A DNA stretch of 64,000 nt from Diploptera punctata (taxonomy: Eukaryota; Arthropoda; Insecta; Blattodea; Blaberidae), in the NCBI GenBank assembly GCA_030220185.1, contig JASPKZ010007421.1, positions 372,001 through 436,000 of the forward strand, read 5' to 3'. Shown in pieces: positions 11,310-22,634 of this stretch. Each line of letters begins with the position of its first letter. Within the stretch, counting starts at the first letter, position 1. Under the pieces are notes generated by a model that saw only the letters and a list, made by a program, of their open reading frames with translations, did no database searches and was not told where the DNA came from. The position numbers were made by a program, and so were the translations under genes.

Positions 11310-12480
11310 TAAAACTTGTTTAATCCGGAACGTGAATAATGCGGAAATCTGTCCAATGTCAGCAAATTTATTTGTCCCGGAAAAATAATAGTAATTTTAC
11401 GTGTATTTATTTTGCATAAAACTGAATCTGTCCAATACGGAAACCGAAGGATACAGAATTCACGAAAAAAATTATAAAGCAGAAAGACAGAGAGAGAAAT
11501 AAATTAGTTACCAATTCTTTGAATACCCGTTAAGCCAAAAAATAATAAGAAAATATTCCGGCCGCCTGGTGAATTTTACCTGTACTTGAAATTTTCTTTC
11601 GGCCTCACAGCACACCCATTATGCGAAATACAGATACCGTACCTGTCTTACACATAACCATTGTACTGTAAAATATTATATTAATTTAAGTTCTGAGATT
11701 GATCTTTCACAAATATTTCAGAATTTAAGGGCAAAATATGACTAAAACGTGTGTATCATTGTCATTAAACGAAAAAATGAAAGCTATTGAAGATAAAAAA
11801 ACACTCAGTGCATTAATAATGACTAAATTTAAATGTGGAAAACTCATGTTTATGAGACTTTAAAACACACAGAAAAAATAATTAATTAATGAATGTAAGG
11901 ATATGGTAAAAAAAATAAAGAGGAAGCTAAACAAAATCAACGGAATATTGCGGGAGTGTTTTACAAGTGCACGAACAAAAAATCTCCAAATTTCCGGACC
12001 GATGCTCCATAGTCAAGCTCTAGTTGTTGCTACGATTTCAAGGCATCTTTAGGTTGGCTGGACAGTTTTTTTAAAAGACGACACAATGTAGTGTGAAATT
12101 AAATTTGCGGGGAATGAAAGGATGTGGACAAAAGTGTTGTTAGTGCGGAAAACCCAAACTGCATACTTTAATTTCATGATACGCGCCAAAGAGACATTTT
12201 TAACTCTGTCGAAACGGGACTGTTTTTTTCGCGCGTTACGTCGATGTCGCTCGTACATTCTATACCTCAGGGAACTACAATTAATCCAAGGTACGTTATA
12301 TACGATACTCCATAATCTAAGATTGTTAATACATTCTATACCTCAGGGAACTACAATTAATCCAAGGTACGTTATATACGATACTCCATAATCTAAGATT
12401 GTTAATAAGTTTTAGTTTTTTATAATGCGGAATTCTTTCTAATGCGGAAAAATTGGTTCCATGCGATTCCGCTTTGAGCA
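11310..12480 (+). pseudogene. pogo/Tigger-like transposase remnant
   Basis: A cut-and-paste transposase relic inside R1 copy 1. Across broken frames (11738-12250) it reads SLNEKMKAIEDKK (first helix-turn-helix), YETLKHTEKI in part, and SGPMLHSQALVV. VGWLDSFLKRRHNVV (CENPB/Tc5-type HTH) and a degenerate VDETGLFFRAL match, holding the first catalytic Asp stretch of a DDE domain, follow. The rest of the DDE domain is missing: the sequence jumps to a 76-bp tandem duplication. The ends resemble each other weakly (AATGCGGAAA at about 11340 and TAATGCGGAAAAATTGG at about 12440), as expected of inverted or sub-terminal repeats. Confidence 0.75.
12255..12406. repeat. Perfect 76-bp tandem duplication
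   Basis: Units 12255-12330 and 12331-12406 are identical (start ACATTCTATACCTCAGGG, end GATTGTTAAT). They replace the second half of the pogo-like transposase gene. Confidence 0.95.
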
Positions 12481-13277
12481 AGTTTTAATGTAGTTTTAAA
12501 AGCTTGACAACATGGTATTATGTGACATATGACATATATGTAATATATGGTCGGTCTTTAGATGTTACCAGCTTTTTGTATCTGTATTTAATACATATAC
12601 ATACACTTCTCATTAATCCGATGTGGAAAATGTCCCATACTTAACATAATTCCATGAGATAATTGCTTGATCAAAGGAACTCCAACCAAAAGATGTTCCT
12701 TTGGCCTCCATCAAGTAATGAAGCTGCATTCTTCACTATATTCTATATCAATATGGATTTTTTTTCACCACTACTTCCTTCGTTCTATTGCTTGCTTTGT
12801 TTATAAGCTCCATTGACTTTTGAAATATCGATTTCATTTTTAAACTTCTTTCATAATCTGTAGGCCTATATTAATTAATTAATTTAAGTTATTTATTGTC
12901 AGGTTTTATAATGTGTTTGACGTCATCCGTTACTTGTTACAAGATACTGTAGTCAATCTTCACTCCTCTCTATTTTCCCATGTCCCTTCATCCAAGTCTC
13001 CATCTTACGTTTTTAGGACTAATACTTTTTTTCTTTCTGCCTTCCTCTCTGGTTCCATTCATAGTAGATAATTTTCAGTGATGTCTTCCGTCTTTCTTTT
13101 CATATGTTCAAATTATTTGATTCTATTGTTTTCATAGTTAGGTAAACTTGTACTTTAGTATATTCTATTATAACACTATATCTGATTTCCTTTCTTATCG
13201 AAACCTAGTTGATCATAGCCAAAAGCCAATTCTTTATAAAGTAAATTTATCCAAAGTACTTATTTATTTTCGGACAC

Positions 13278-13400
13278 TAAGGCCGGTATTCAGAAACCAT
13301 CCTCACTCTGCCCTCACCTCTCTCACTTCCGTAAGTTGAGTCTGAGGACATGAGTCCTAGACGGTATTCATGAAACCATCTCGGCTTTATCTCAGACGAG
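13278..13400. repeat. Possible small MITE
   Basis: GCCGGTATTCAGAAACC and, about 80 bp on, GACGGTATTCATGAAACC are direct near-repeats at the border where R1 copy 1 ends. The element type is not clear. Confidence 0.3.
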
Positions 13401-13871
13401 ATGAAAAAATGCGCATGTTGGCAATGATTTTAAAAATGCATAGAGAAATAATCCATATGATATTGTGAAATATGGCAAATTTTTAAAAATCGTCTGCAAT
13501 TTGTTAGGTTATGGTAATGTGATTGTTTGCCTAAAATAAATTAAAGTTATTACAAAAATGAGGAAATAGAATCTGATTGAGATTAAACACAAAATATATG
13601 TGTGTAACCAAAACGTATTCATGGCAAAATTAGGAATTCCTACATGTAGAAATGTCCAGCAATGAAAGTAAAAAAATATATAATTGCCCACTTATCCCTT
13701 ATAACATTAGTTATCTGAATAGGCTTATATTATTGATAAATATCGTATGAAAAGTAAAAATGGTCAAATTGTAACATTCCACAGCTTTTATATTTTATGC
13801 ATGTGTAATTGCGATGGAGAAATGCGTACGTTATGGGATATCAACAAACCAAATTAATATAATACACGTGA
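13400..13871. other. Unassigned AT-rich stretch
   Basis: There is no supported gene or repeat. Confidence 0.5.
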
Positions 13872-13885
13872 TCTATTTTATATCA

Positions 13886-14106
13886 TCATCATCATCATCC
13901 TAGTACATTCACGAATTTAGGCCATTTGTTGACCTGTTTCGGCCTCAAGACAAACACCATCCAGAAGTCTTTTGAGTGGACGTCCTGGTCTTCTTCTTCC
14001 TGCAGGTTGATATCTTAACATTAGTTTGGGTATTCTGTGATCTTCCATTCGATGAACATGTTGTATCCATTTTGACTTATAATCAGAAATTTTGTTTTCT
14101 AAAGAT
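13886..14106 (-). mobile_element. 5'-truncated LINE-B insertion (221 bp)
   Basis: It is the reverse complement of the 3' end of the LINE at 19898-22390 (about 22155-22380), including the final codons of ORF and the (TGA)n tail, seen here as ATCATCATC. A perfect 14-bp TSD, TCTATTTTATATCA, flanks it at 13872-13885 and 14107-14120. That shows a genuine target-primed insertion. Confidence 0.92.
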
Positions 14107-14147
14107 TCTATTTTATATCAAATTAAAAATATATTACCTTCTATTAG

Positions 14148-14700
14148 TAATCCATTTGAGATGGTGTTTTTCATTTTATTATGTTATCTGTATTGATAAT
14201 AGGTATACCTTTATGCATAACAGGTAATACTATAGGCCCTAACAATTGTAGGCCTAACTTAAAAGTTGAGATTGTGGCAAAATAATAATTTATTATTATG
14301 GTTTATAAAATCATTCATAGGTAACAATGTATTAATTGATTGTTGTAATTGTTAACATAAAACCATTATCAAAATTACACTATTAAGATAATATTTTAAG
14401 AACATGCTAACAAATTTCCATCACCACGTTATGTAAATACATCAAATAAATACAAAATTATTCATTTGAGATGGTGTTTTATTTTCCTTCTTTGATAATA
14501 GATACACCTATATGCATAACACATAATACTATAGGTCCTAACAATGGTATACCTATCCTAAAAGTTGAGATTATGTTTAAAAATATACATATCGTGGTTT
14601 ATAGAAACACCGATAAGTAACCATGTAATAATTTATTGCTGTAATTGGTAACAAATCTTTCATCACCATGTTATGTAAATTATTAGTATCGTCTCTTCTC
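14148..14700. repeat. Diverged tandem repeat of about 310 bp
   Basis: 14148-14340 and 14460-14660 share ATTTGAGATGGTGTTTT, the ATGCATAACA..TAATACTATAGG stretch, AAAAGTTGAGATT and TTGCTGTAATTG/TTGTTGTAATTG in the same order. There are two diverged units and no coding potential. Confidence 0.75.
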
Positions 14701-14811
14701 CTTAAGGTCATTAATGCTTTTCCTGATACTAGACTATAGTCATAATTTAGAATATTTATAAACTTCGATACTCTATCAGTATTATTCAAAAATTTATATC
14801 AAAACAAAAAA

Positions 14812-14840
14812 TGAGATATATATATATATATATATATATG
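14812..14840. repeat. (TA)n microsatellite
   Basis: About 13 TA units. Confidence 0.95.
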
Positions 14841-15645
14841 CCCACTTACTTTGCCCTACAGTCCTATAAGGGCATTTATATAAACAACCATCTTTAAAAT
14901 ATGTGGTCATTGCATGAAACTTCATTTCAGTTTACTGTTTTACCTCATCCTCTCTTCAACATGATTTTTTTTTCAAATATGTCCCCTTGAATAGCTGATT
15001 GGTTTTACTACTTATATTGCAAGCTCTAGGGCTTTATGAAATACATAAGATAAATGGCACATTCACTAAAATCCTCCACTGAAACTTTTCCTCAACGAAC
15101 TTAATCCAGTAAAAATTTCTTCTACTGTCTATTCAATCTACATGATCAACTCATAACAATCTTATAAAACTTATAGCGACAAATGTATTTATTTTTATTG
15201 AGAAAATACCATTAGGAAGGTTTAGATGAGAGGATCTTTGGATGAACCTTGGTGAACTGCATATTGGAATTAAACGTCTGTTTTTGGTGGATATGAGTTT
15301 TGTATGTCATGGTAAAAGAAAAAGAAGTAAATTCTAATACTTGGACAATGCAGGAAAATTAAATTAAAGAACAGTCCATTTTCATATTTTATTGTGGAAT
15401 TAATATATATGACACCTGAAATAAATACAAAATGTGTTTCATTTGAAAACATTGCTTTTTATTATTATCAGCATACATAAATTACCCATAACAATTATAT
15501 ACAAGAATCAATATGGATTTACATACATGAACATTACACAGCTATCAATGTACATAAACACACAAATTTGTAACACTAATACCTTATTTATTATTGTGAA
15601 ACATTACTATTTACACGTTTTTTAGAATATAATACCTCATCGTGT
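14841..15645. other. Unassigned AT-rich stretch
   Basis: The short frames here are low-complexity and resemble nothing known to me. No repeat is shared with the rest of the window. Confidence 0.5.
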
Positions 15646-15648
15646 CCA

Positions 15649-15955
15649 CCACTGTGGTCTCGAGGTAGCGTGCTGCCTTGTCACGCAGCAGGTCCAATTC
15701 CTGGTCAGGACAAGCTCCTGGGAGAGGTTTTTTTGGGTTTTCCTCACCTATAAGACAAATGTCAGGAAGCTTAGGGACCAACGGTCCCCAAATATCATCC
15801 GGCCATCATCATCACCATCCTTCACCAGTTGGAAAGCAATGGGAAACTACCATACCTATAATTATCTAGCAAAGCTGCAAAGCATAGCATGAAAATGCTA
15901 TGATTGCAGTGAAATACCTACCCTTGGGCAGAATTACTATGGATGGATCATAAGG
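15649..15955 (+). mobile_element. SINE-A copy
   Basis: Full-length copy starting GTCCACCACTGTGGTCTCG (A-box region GGTAGCGTGCTG) and ending GGGCAGAATTACTATGGATG. The B-box is damaged (GGTCCAATTCCTGG). The ATC-rich middle is shorter than in the 51.2-kb copy. Confidence 0.88.
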
Positions 15956-16142
15956 CTTTTAAGTTTCCATACCCAACTTATGGAAAACAAGACAAAACAA
16001 TAAAGCTTGCCAAGAACCTACCTACTTAATCAAATCTAAATTGCTTTAATGAAATTGTATGAGAGAATTTACATTATCAGGCAAATCAATTAAGTAAGTC
16101 GAATAAATTACATCTCACCTCATAAAAATAGGTGATTCTCAG

Positions 16143-16249
16143 AGGACCGGTTTCTGAAGTTATTTCCTCTATCGTCAACCAGAACTCAGACTATAGAGTT
16201 AATGGAGTCTTGGCTGATGATACAAGCAACAGCTTCAGAAACCAGTCCT
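16143..16249. repeat. Small inverted-repeat element (MITE-like)
   Basis: 17-bp arms at 16143-16159 (AGGACCGGTTTCTGAAG) and 16233-16249 pair with one mismatch around a 73-bp spacer. No TSD is evident. Confidence 0.5.
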
Positions 16250-16314
16250 GTGAAGATTACGGAGTTTTAAGAGGTAACATGTAATAACTTATGGTGAAAT
16301 TAAATGTTTCCACA

Positions 16315-16706
16315 AGAAGTGGAAAAGTCAGCAGTAGCTGCTCATGCTTGGTCCGAAAAACATTTAATTGAATCAAAAGCCAGCCTAATTAAACAAATAG
16401 ACAAACAAAATAGATACGGTTTAGGAAAAGATCCACATTCAGAAAAACAAAGGAAAATTTATGAACTTCGAAATTCCCGCAAATTTTGACCTGATCCAGA
16501 GGTTCATCGGTCCACCAACAGAGGGAAGAAGAAGAGTTTCTTCCGATCGACATAATATCAGTCGCCAAGATTGTACTGAAGATGAGACCGTTATGGTCTC
16601 GAAATCGAGACTACTTAGAAGATTTATATGAGGAAAGGTAAGAAACATTTAATTTCACCGTAAATTAAACCTCATAGTGATTAATTCCTATAAAAGTTAA
16701 ATGTAA
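16315..16706 (+). repeat. PLE-A upstream pLTR
   Basis: A 392-bp direct repeat of 18898-19264. It begins inside the ORF end (VEKSAVAAHAWSEKH...) and ends AAAAGTTAAATGTAA. A 61-codon frame here is only the tail of the endonuclease ORF. Confidence 0.9.
16573..16616 (+). ncRNA. Hammerhead-ribozyme-like motif, upstream pLTR (probably inactive)
   Basis: The core CTGAAGA (16576-16582) fits CUGANGA. A 6-bp stem, GAGACC (16584-16589) with GGTCTC (16595-16600), and GAAA (16601-16604) follow. Where the downstream copy has GATC before the expected cut, this copy reads GAGAC. The U of the cleavage triplet is lost, so self-cleavage is not expected. Confidence 0.5.
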
Positions 16707-16736
16707 GTGACGACTTAAATCTACGTAGGAAACAAT

Positions 16737-19060
16737 ATGGCCGACAGCGACATAACCTCAACTTCAAATATCAATAAAAATTTAGCGGGATTAAGAAAAT
16801 ACATAAAAACATTCAATCAACTTAGATAAAAAAGAAGAAAGAAGATGATGGATGTAACATTTATAAAAGCATGTTTAGATCTAGAAATCACACCTAAAGT
16901 TGTTAGAAAAACCGTTTAAAATAACAATGGTTCGAAAGAACAGAAGACAGTTGAGAAGAACATTTTGAACATGGAAGAAAACAAACACTATGAAATTATT
17001 AGCAGTTTGGAACCTAAATTATACTTCCTACATTTAAAAATCTCAAAACATGTAGGTAATGTTTTTTGGGATAGATTAGAAGAACAATTTTCCAACAAAC
17101 TAAACAACAGCATAAAAGAAAAAGTAACTAGACAAAATAAGAAAATATGAAATTTAAAATCGAAAGCAAAGAAAAATAAGGAAAACACTTCAAAAACAAG
17201 GAAAACAAGTGGAAATAATGTAATTAACTTGTCTTGAAAATCCTTTCAACATAGAGAATTAGAAATTTTAGAATAAAGGGTTCAAAACATGTGTGAATTA
17301 TTCTAACAAAATTGAAGACTACGTAGCTGACGTAGAAGTAATAATAGATGATCTGGAAACAGAAGAAAACAATTTAACAAGAAATGAATGTGGTAAAATA
17401 ATAAAAGAAACTAAGTAAATACCAAGAAATAAAAGAAGGCTGGGAAACATGAAAATAATTAAAGAAATTAACAATAAAATGCAATAAACACAAAGGCTGA
17501 CAAAGGAAATCAGTTAGTAATCATGGACAACACACATTATAAAAGTAGGATGGAAAAAGTTTTAGAATCTGTAGAATATATTGAAATAAAATCCGATCCT
17601 CGTCCAAAATGCTTTAAAGAAACAAAAAAAACATAAAATTTTAACGAAACAAGATCAATTCAAACTGAAAGTCCCTAATCCTAAAAATCCACAAATGCAT
17701 GGTCTCCCAAAAATTCACAAGGGCGGAGATAAAATGAGGCCCATTATCAACAGTATAAGGTCACCTACATACCTAATATCAAAATGGTTATGCAATGAAT
17801 ACAAGAAAATGGAAGAATTTGATAACCTATCAATAGATAACTCGTTTCAACTAATAGGAAAATTAGATAACTCACAAATAGAACCAACAGACAGATTAGT
17901 GTCGTTTGACGTAGTTTCATTTTTCGCAGTATCCCTGGAAAACCACTCTTGAAATTTAGGAAAAATGGTTAAACAAAAACAAATTAGAAAAAGAATGTAT
18001 AAAAACAATTTATAATTCTAACTAAATTGTGCATTGAACAAATGTTTTTTTACATATAACGGAACATTTTTCAAACAAAATTCTAGGCTTTCTATGGAAA
18101 ATCACCCCTTTTGGCCAATTTATTTATGGGATGTTTTGAGCAGAAAATAACAAGTGGACATCCCTTGATTGTCAAATTTTGGAGTAGATACGTTGACGAC
18201 GTAATTGCTATTTTGAATCACAAGCAAATAGAGGATGCTTTAAAGCTGTTGAACATTCAGAGTAGAACTATAAAATTTACCATGGAAACTGAAAATAAAA
18301 GACAAATCCCATTTTTTAGATCTCACTTTAAGAAGAAACGAAGAAAAAAAGATAGAATTTGGAATTTATAGAAAGAATACACATATAGACAACCATATTA
18401 AAACTTCAGGATTCAATCATTTTGCTCACAAAGAGGCAGTATTCAATAGTTTGACACATAGATTGGTAAATACACCTATAAGCAAAGAAAACTATGAAAA
18501 AGAAAAGGAACACATAATTAATGTTGCAATAGATAACGGTTATGAAAAAAATATGGTACACAATAAAATAATTAATTTAAAAAACAAAAATTAATTAATG
18601 AAAGCACACTTATAAAAGAAAGAGAAAAAATAAAATTCAAGAAATTCACTTACCATCCATTGAAACAGCATGAATTTAAAAAAAAATTAAAAAAGTGTAA
18701 TATATGATTAGCTCCAAAGAATGAATACAGCCTTAATAGGATAATTAAGAATCAATAAAAAATGAGAGAATTGAAAATGAAAACAAATCAGGAATTTATC
18801 AGATCAAATGCAGGGATTGTGACAAAATCTATATTGCAAAAACGAAAAGATATTTGAAAACAAGGGTGAAAGAACATCTTAGAAACATAAAAAATAGAGA
18901 AGTGGAAAAGTCAGCAGTAGCTGCTCATGCTTGGTCCGAAAAACATTTAATTGAATCAAAAGCCAGCCTAATTAAACAAATAGGCAAACAAAAGGAATTC
19001 ACGGTTTGGGAAAGCTTATGAACTTCGAAATTCCCTCAAATTTTGACCTGATCCAGAAGT
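16737..19060 (+). pseudogene. PLE-A reverse transcriptase + GIY-YIG endonuclease, broken
   Basis: The single PLE ORF, read through stops and frameshifts. An N-terminal region starts with ATG at 16737 (MADSDITSTSNINKN). KADKGNQLVIMDNTHYK follows at about 17490-17545, then HGLPKIHKGGDKMRPIIN (17695) and RLVSFDVVSFF (about 17895). The RT active site is FWSRYVDDVIAI (about 18175-18215). The GIY-YIG endonuclease follows at about 18790-18900 (SGIYQIKCRDCDKIYIAKT, KEHLRNIKNRE), then AVAAHAWSEKHL. The RT resembles telomerase-type RTs and the nuclease replaces the APE endonuclease of LINEs; both are PLE hallmarks. Many in-frame stops rule out function. Confidence 0.85.
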
Positions 19061-19264
19061 TCATCGGTCCACCAACAGAGGGAAGAAGAAGAGTTTCTTC
19101 CGATCGACATAACATCAGTCGCCAAGATTGTACTGAAGATGAGACCGTTATGGTCTCGAAATCGCGATCTACTTAGAAGATTTATATGAGGAGAGGTAAG
19201 AAACATTTAAATTCGCCATACATTAAACCTCATAGTGATTAATTCCTATAAAAGTTAAATGTAA
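18898..19264 (+). repeat. PLE-A downstream pLTR
   Basis: Direct repeat of 16315-16706. It marks the 3' end of PLE-A. Compared with the upstream copy it has about 25 bp deleted near 19005-19015 and keeps an intact hammerhead-like cleavage triplet. Confidence 0.9.
19130..19173 (+). ncRNA. Candidate type I hammerhead ribozyme (PLE-A)
   Basis: The conserved elements appear in hammerhead order. GTA (19130-19132, stem I 5' strand) is followed by CTGAAGA (19133-19139), then stem II GAGACC/GGTCTC (19141-19146/19152-19157, loop GTTAT). GAAA (19158-19161) and TCGCGATC follow, with the predicted cut after C19169. TAC (19170-19172) pairs with the GTA. Stem III would be only two pairs with a CGCG loop, or a palindrome shared by a dimer. 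Hammerheads with tiny stem III are known from PLE pLTRs. There is one extra T between the core and stem II. Confidence 0.6.
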
Positions 19265-19311
19265 TAGCTTATTTGACTCACTTAACGGAATATAAAATAA
19301 TAAAAAAAACC

Positions 19312-19645
19312 CATGGCTTGAAAGGCCTAGAAGGCTCTTGGCCTAGTAGCTAGCTGTTGGACTCACTTCCACATGAGTTGATACCACAGAGATAGAAGAT
19401 CAATCACTCAGTGTAGGATTGATATGTGGTCAGCATGTCAGGTCCGCCAGTCAATATAGCCGATTTTCTGAACTTGGAGCCGCTAATTATTGTAGCAACC
19501 CAAATGCCTTATGATGCTGAGTGAGCAACGGCACAATACTGGCCAAAATCATAAGAAAAAATATTTCCCCCCATGGAGATCCGAACCAATGCAAGTCCAG
19601 TAACTCTCTGACAAGGCATCTTGCCTTAACCATTCACCTATGGTG
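19312..19645 (-). mobile_element. SINE-C copy (tRNA-derived)
   Basis: Read on the minus strand: a tRNA-like head with GGTTAAGGCAAGATGC, B-box-like GGTTCGGATCTCC (about 19570), CCATGGGGGG, GGCCAGTATTGTGCCGTTGC. An AGCATCATAAGGCATTTGGG block follows, and the end GGCCTTTCAAGCC. Same family as 36680-37045, 55880-56010, 56325-56460 and 58475-58720. Confidence 0.8.
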
Positions 19646-19850
19646 CAGGACAAAAACAAACAGACTGAATTTAAATAAACATGTTCCAATTGGCTATACC
19701 AGAAATGTGAATAAATGTGCACGCATTTTAACTTACGTTATCCAATAAATTATAGTGTTAGTGACTTAAAGGACAATTACAAAGTTCATAGCTGATATGT
19801 CACATGGAATAGGGTCCAATTTAAATTATGTATTCGGACAAATAAAATTT

Positions 19851-19894
19851 AACATTAGACAAAATGATAAATTTTTAACATTAGACAAAATGAT
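19851..19894. repeat. 19-bp direct repeat before LINE-B
   Basis: TAACATTAGACAAAATGATA occurs at about 19850 and again at about 19876. The second copy overlaps the LINE-B target-site duplication. Confidence 0.85.
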
Positions 19895-19897
19895 ATA

Positions 19898-22390
19898 TTG
19901 GTGTATATGCACCAGAGGAAGGCCGTGAAGAAGACAATGAAGAATTTTATAAAATATTACAAGAAATTTATAGCAAAATTAATAGAAATGATTACATTCT
20001 CATAATAGGAGATTTAAATGCCAGAGTGGGCAATGCTCAAGTCAACGATAATATTGGAACATTTGGCGAACCAACCAGCAATAGGAATGGGACAAGATTA
20101 ACATATTTTGCTATCTACAATGAACTGAAAATAACGAATACCTTTTACAATCATAGAAACATACATAAATATACCTGGCATCGTCAGGACTCAAAATCAA
20201 TCATTGATTATTTCATTGCAAATAATAAGATTTTTAAAATGTTTCTCGATGTCAGAGCCTACAGAGGATATGATATTGGTTCAGATCACTACCTAGTAGA
20301 AGCAAGAATAAGATTTCCACCAAGATGGTTAAAAAAGAAGAAACAACAACAGAGCATAGAACAAAAGTACAAGGTAAAATTATTTTATGATGACAGCATT
20401 AAATGGTTATATTCGAGAAGAATTCAGCAATATATGGCTACAACTCCAGAAAGTAATGATGTCGAAGAAGAATGGAAAAACATTAAAATGATAATTCAAA
20501 ATGCAGCTAATGAAACTTTAGGAAAAGTAAATATACAACAAAGAAGAAATAGAACTCTAAAAATCTGGGATGATCAAATAAAACAATTGATTGAAGAAAA
20601 AAATGCAGCTTATAAAAAATATTTGAACACAAAGAAAGTAGAAAATGAAATAGAATTCAAACGCTGTAGAGCTATTGTTAAGAGGGAAATAAGAAAGAGA
20701 CATAGGAAAACATGGTTAAATTTTGTTACACATTTAGAATCAGATTTGCATAAGCTCCAACCTAATGCCTTCAAAATATTAAAACATTTGAATAAAGATA
20801 TTAAAGAATCTACCAAAATTAATTGCGGAGTAACAAAAGAAGATTTTTTCAATTATTATAAAAGTCTTTGGACTGACAATAGCTATGAAGATACAATTTT
20901 CCGAAATAATAATGAGACAGATTCCATAATATCATTGGAAGAATTGAACAATAGTTTAAAGAAATTAAAAAATGGGAAGGCAACTGGCACAGATGGTTTG
21001 AATTCTGAATTGTACAAATATGCAGGCAAACAGTTCCATGAAAGACTGTTGTCCTTCTTTAATAATGTATTCAAAAATGCAGATATACCACAAGAATGGA
21101 AGACAAGCATTGTTATACCCCTGTTCAAGAAAGGAGACAAGAGAAAAATGGACAACTATAGGGGAATCAGTTTGTTAAACACATGCTACAAAATTTATGC
21201 AGACATTTTAAATGGAAAATTGAAAAGTTTCAGTGAAAAATTCCTTATGGAATGTCAAAATGGATTTAGGAAAGGACGATCTTGTATTGATTCAGCATTT
21301 TCTGTTAAACTATTGCTTGAAAAAAGAAGAGAATTCAACTTAGAAACACATTTTGCTTTCATAGATTTTGAAAAAGCATTCGACACAGTCAAGAGATCAA
21401 ACTCTTAAATATATTGGAAGACAGAAATATACCAAATTTACTTCGGCAGAACATACAAAATATTTACAAAGACAACACCATAAAGATTAAATTAAATAAC
21501 AGATTTTCTGAAGAAGGAATTATAAATCGTGGTGTGAGACAAGGCTGCCCCCTATCCCCAACACTCTTTGCAATTTATATCAATGAAGTAATATGTTGCT
21601 GGAACAAAACATATAAATTTGGAATAAGAATATCAGAAAATAGAAAATTAAACACCCTATTGTTTGCAGATGACCAAATAATAATAGCAAATTCCGAAGA
21701 TAATCTACAGAAAGGTCTGTATGAACTTAAAAAAATTACAGAAGAATATGGATTAAAGATATCTACAGAAAAAAACAAAAATTATGGCATTTCAAGGTGT
21801 AGATCCTGTCAGAAGTAAAATTGTACTGGACAATAAAATTTTGGAGCAGGTGAATAATTTTACATATCTAGGATGCAATATCTCATATGAAGAAGAAAAG
21901 GATGTAAATGCAAAAATATCTAAATTTTTAAGAATTTTAGGGTTAATAAATTCTATCTTCAAGCCACAGTTAGTCCAAAAGCATTCAAGACTGAAAGTGT
22001 ATAAAACACTGGCTCTTCCAACTCTTTGTATGGTAGCGAAGTATGGACGTTGAAACAGAAGGATATACAGAGACTTAGATCTGCTGAAATGAGATATCTT
22101 CGGAGGACTGCAGGATACACACTACTAGATCACAAAAAAAATGAAGACATCTTAGAAGAATTACACATGGAATCTTTAGAAAACAAAATTTCTGATTATA
22201 AGTCAAGATGGATACAACATGTTCATCGAATGGAAGATCACAGAATACCCAAACTAATGTTAAGATATCAACCTGCAGGAAGAAGAAGACCAGGACGTCC
22301 ACTCAAAAGACTTCTGGATGGTGTTTCTCTTGAGGCCGAAACAGGTCAACAAATGGCCTAAATTCGTGAATGTACTATGATGATGATGAT
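19898..22390 (+). mobile_element. 5'-truncated LINE-B insertion with 14-bp TSD
   Basis: A LINE bounded by a perfect 14-bp TSD, GACAAAATGATATA, at 19884-19897 and 22391-22404. It starts inside the endonuclease domain, so it is 5'-truncated, and ends in a short (TGA)n tail. Relatives are 13886-14106, 29314-30245 and 43165-43975. Three single frameshifts only; this is one of the younger elements in the window. Confidence 0.93.
19900..22361 (+). pseudogene. LINE-B endonuclease/reverse transcriptase, three frameshifts
   Basis: An APE-type endonuclease (C-terminal part) and reverse transcriptase, as in RTE-like LINEs. Visible: VYAPEEG (about 19905), LIIGDLNARVGN (about 20000-20035), WHRQDSKSIIDYF and DIGSDHYLVEARI (about 20270, catalytic SDH motif). 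RT motifs are ATGTDGLNSELYK (20970), NYRGISLLNTCYK (21150), NGFRKGRSCID (21260), FAFIDFEKAFDTV (21355), RGVRQGCPLSPTLF (21530) and the active site LLFADDQIIIA (about 21655). The C-terminal part has ALPTL, GSEVWTLKQKD and RRRPGRPLKRL. Frameshifts sit near 21395, 21783 and 22030. The longest open piece is 460 codons (20026-21408). Confidence 0.92.
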
Positions 22391-22634
22391 GACAAAATGA
22401 TATAGTGTTACAGATGCACCAACAATTTAGACGAGGAAATCTGCATATTTAACAAATAATAGTATATGAATACAACACAAATATGTCCACAGCCTTACAG
22501 CAGAGGAAGTATAGAAGGTAAAAAAAATGCACAATACATGATAGTGTAGTGAAAAGAAAGTGTTCATATAATTTTGTCTAATCACAATCCTAAAGTTACA
22601 AGTAAGAATACAATGGGAAGTAACACTATTAGGT

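Larger units (their letters stand above)
9570..13277 (+). repeat. Long composite repeat R1, copy 1
   Basis: It aligns in order with 48990-52300: a TTTTGCA..TATTTTATTCCC start, the core modules at 9800 and 11068, and a CACTAACGGCTTGT block at 10240/49850. Next come a LINE-A 3' end at 10785/50425, an ATCCGATGTGG..CCATGAGATA block at 12620/51625, and CTTCATCCAAG at 12990/51990. Copy 1 alone carries the pogo-like insertion (about 11310-12480). Copy 2 alone carries a SINE-E and a SINE-A. Both share the same LINE-A 3' end, so the unit was duplicated after that insertion. No gene is visible. Partial relatives are at 26440-26890, 38040-39990 and 42840-43100. Confidence 0.8.
16315..19264 (+). mobile_element. 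Penelope-like element PLE-A with pseudo-LTRs
   Basis: A complete-looking PLE. The upstream direct repeat (16315-16706) and the downstream one (18898-19264) are near-identical copies of the element's 3' end, including the end of the endonuclease ORF and a hammerhead-like motif. The main ORF lies between them. Such pLTRs arise because PLEs often lie as partial tandem copies; they are not retroviral LTRs. The downstream repeat lacks about 25 bp present upstream (around 16415-16455). The coding region is broken many times. Confidence 0.85.

Noticed and set aside
16315..19264. An LTR retrotransposon bounded by direct repeats
   Set aside because: The repeats contain the end of the ORF itself and the coding region has PLE reverse transcriptase and GIY-YIG motifs. 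No protease, integrase, primer-binding site or TG..CA ends are seen.
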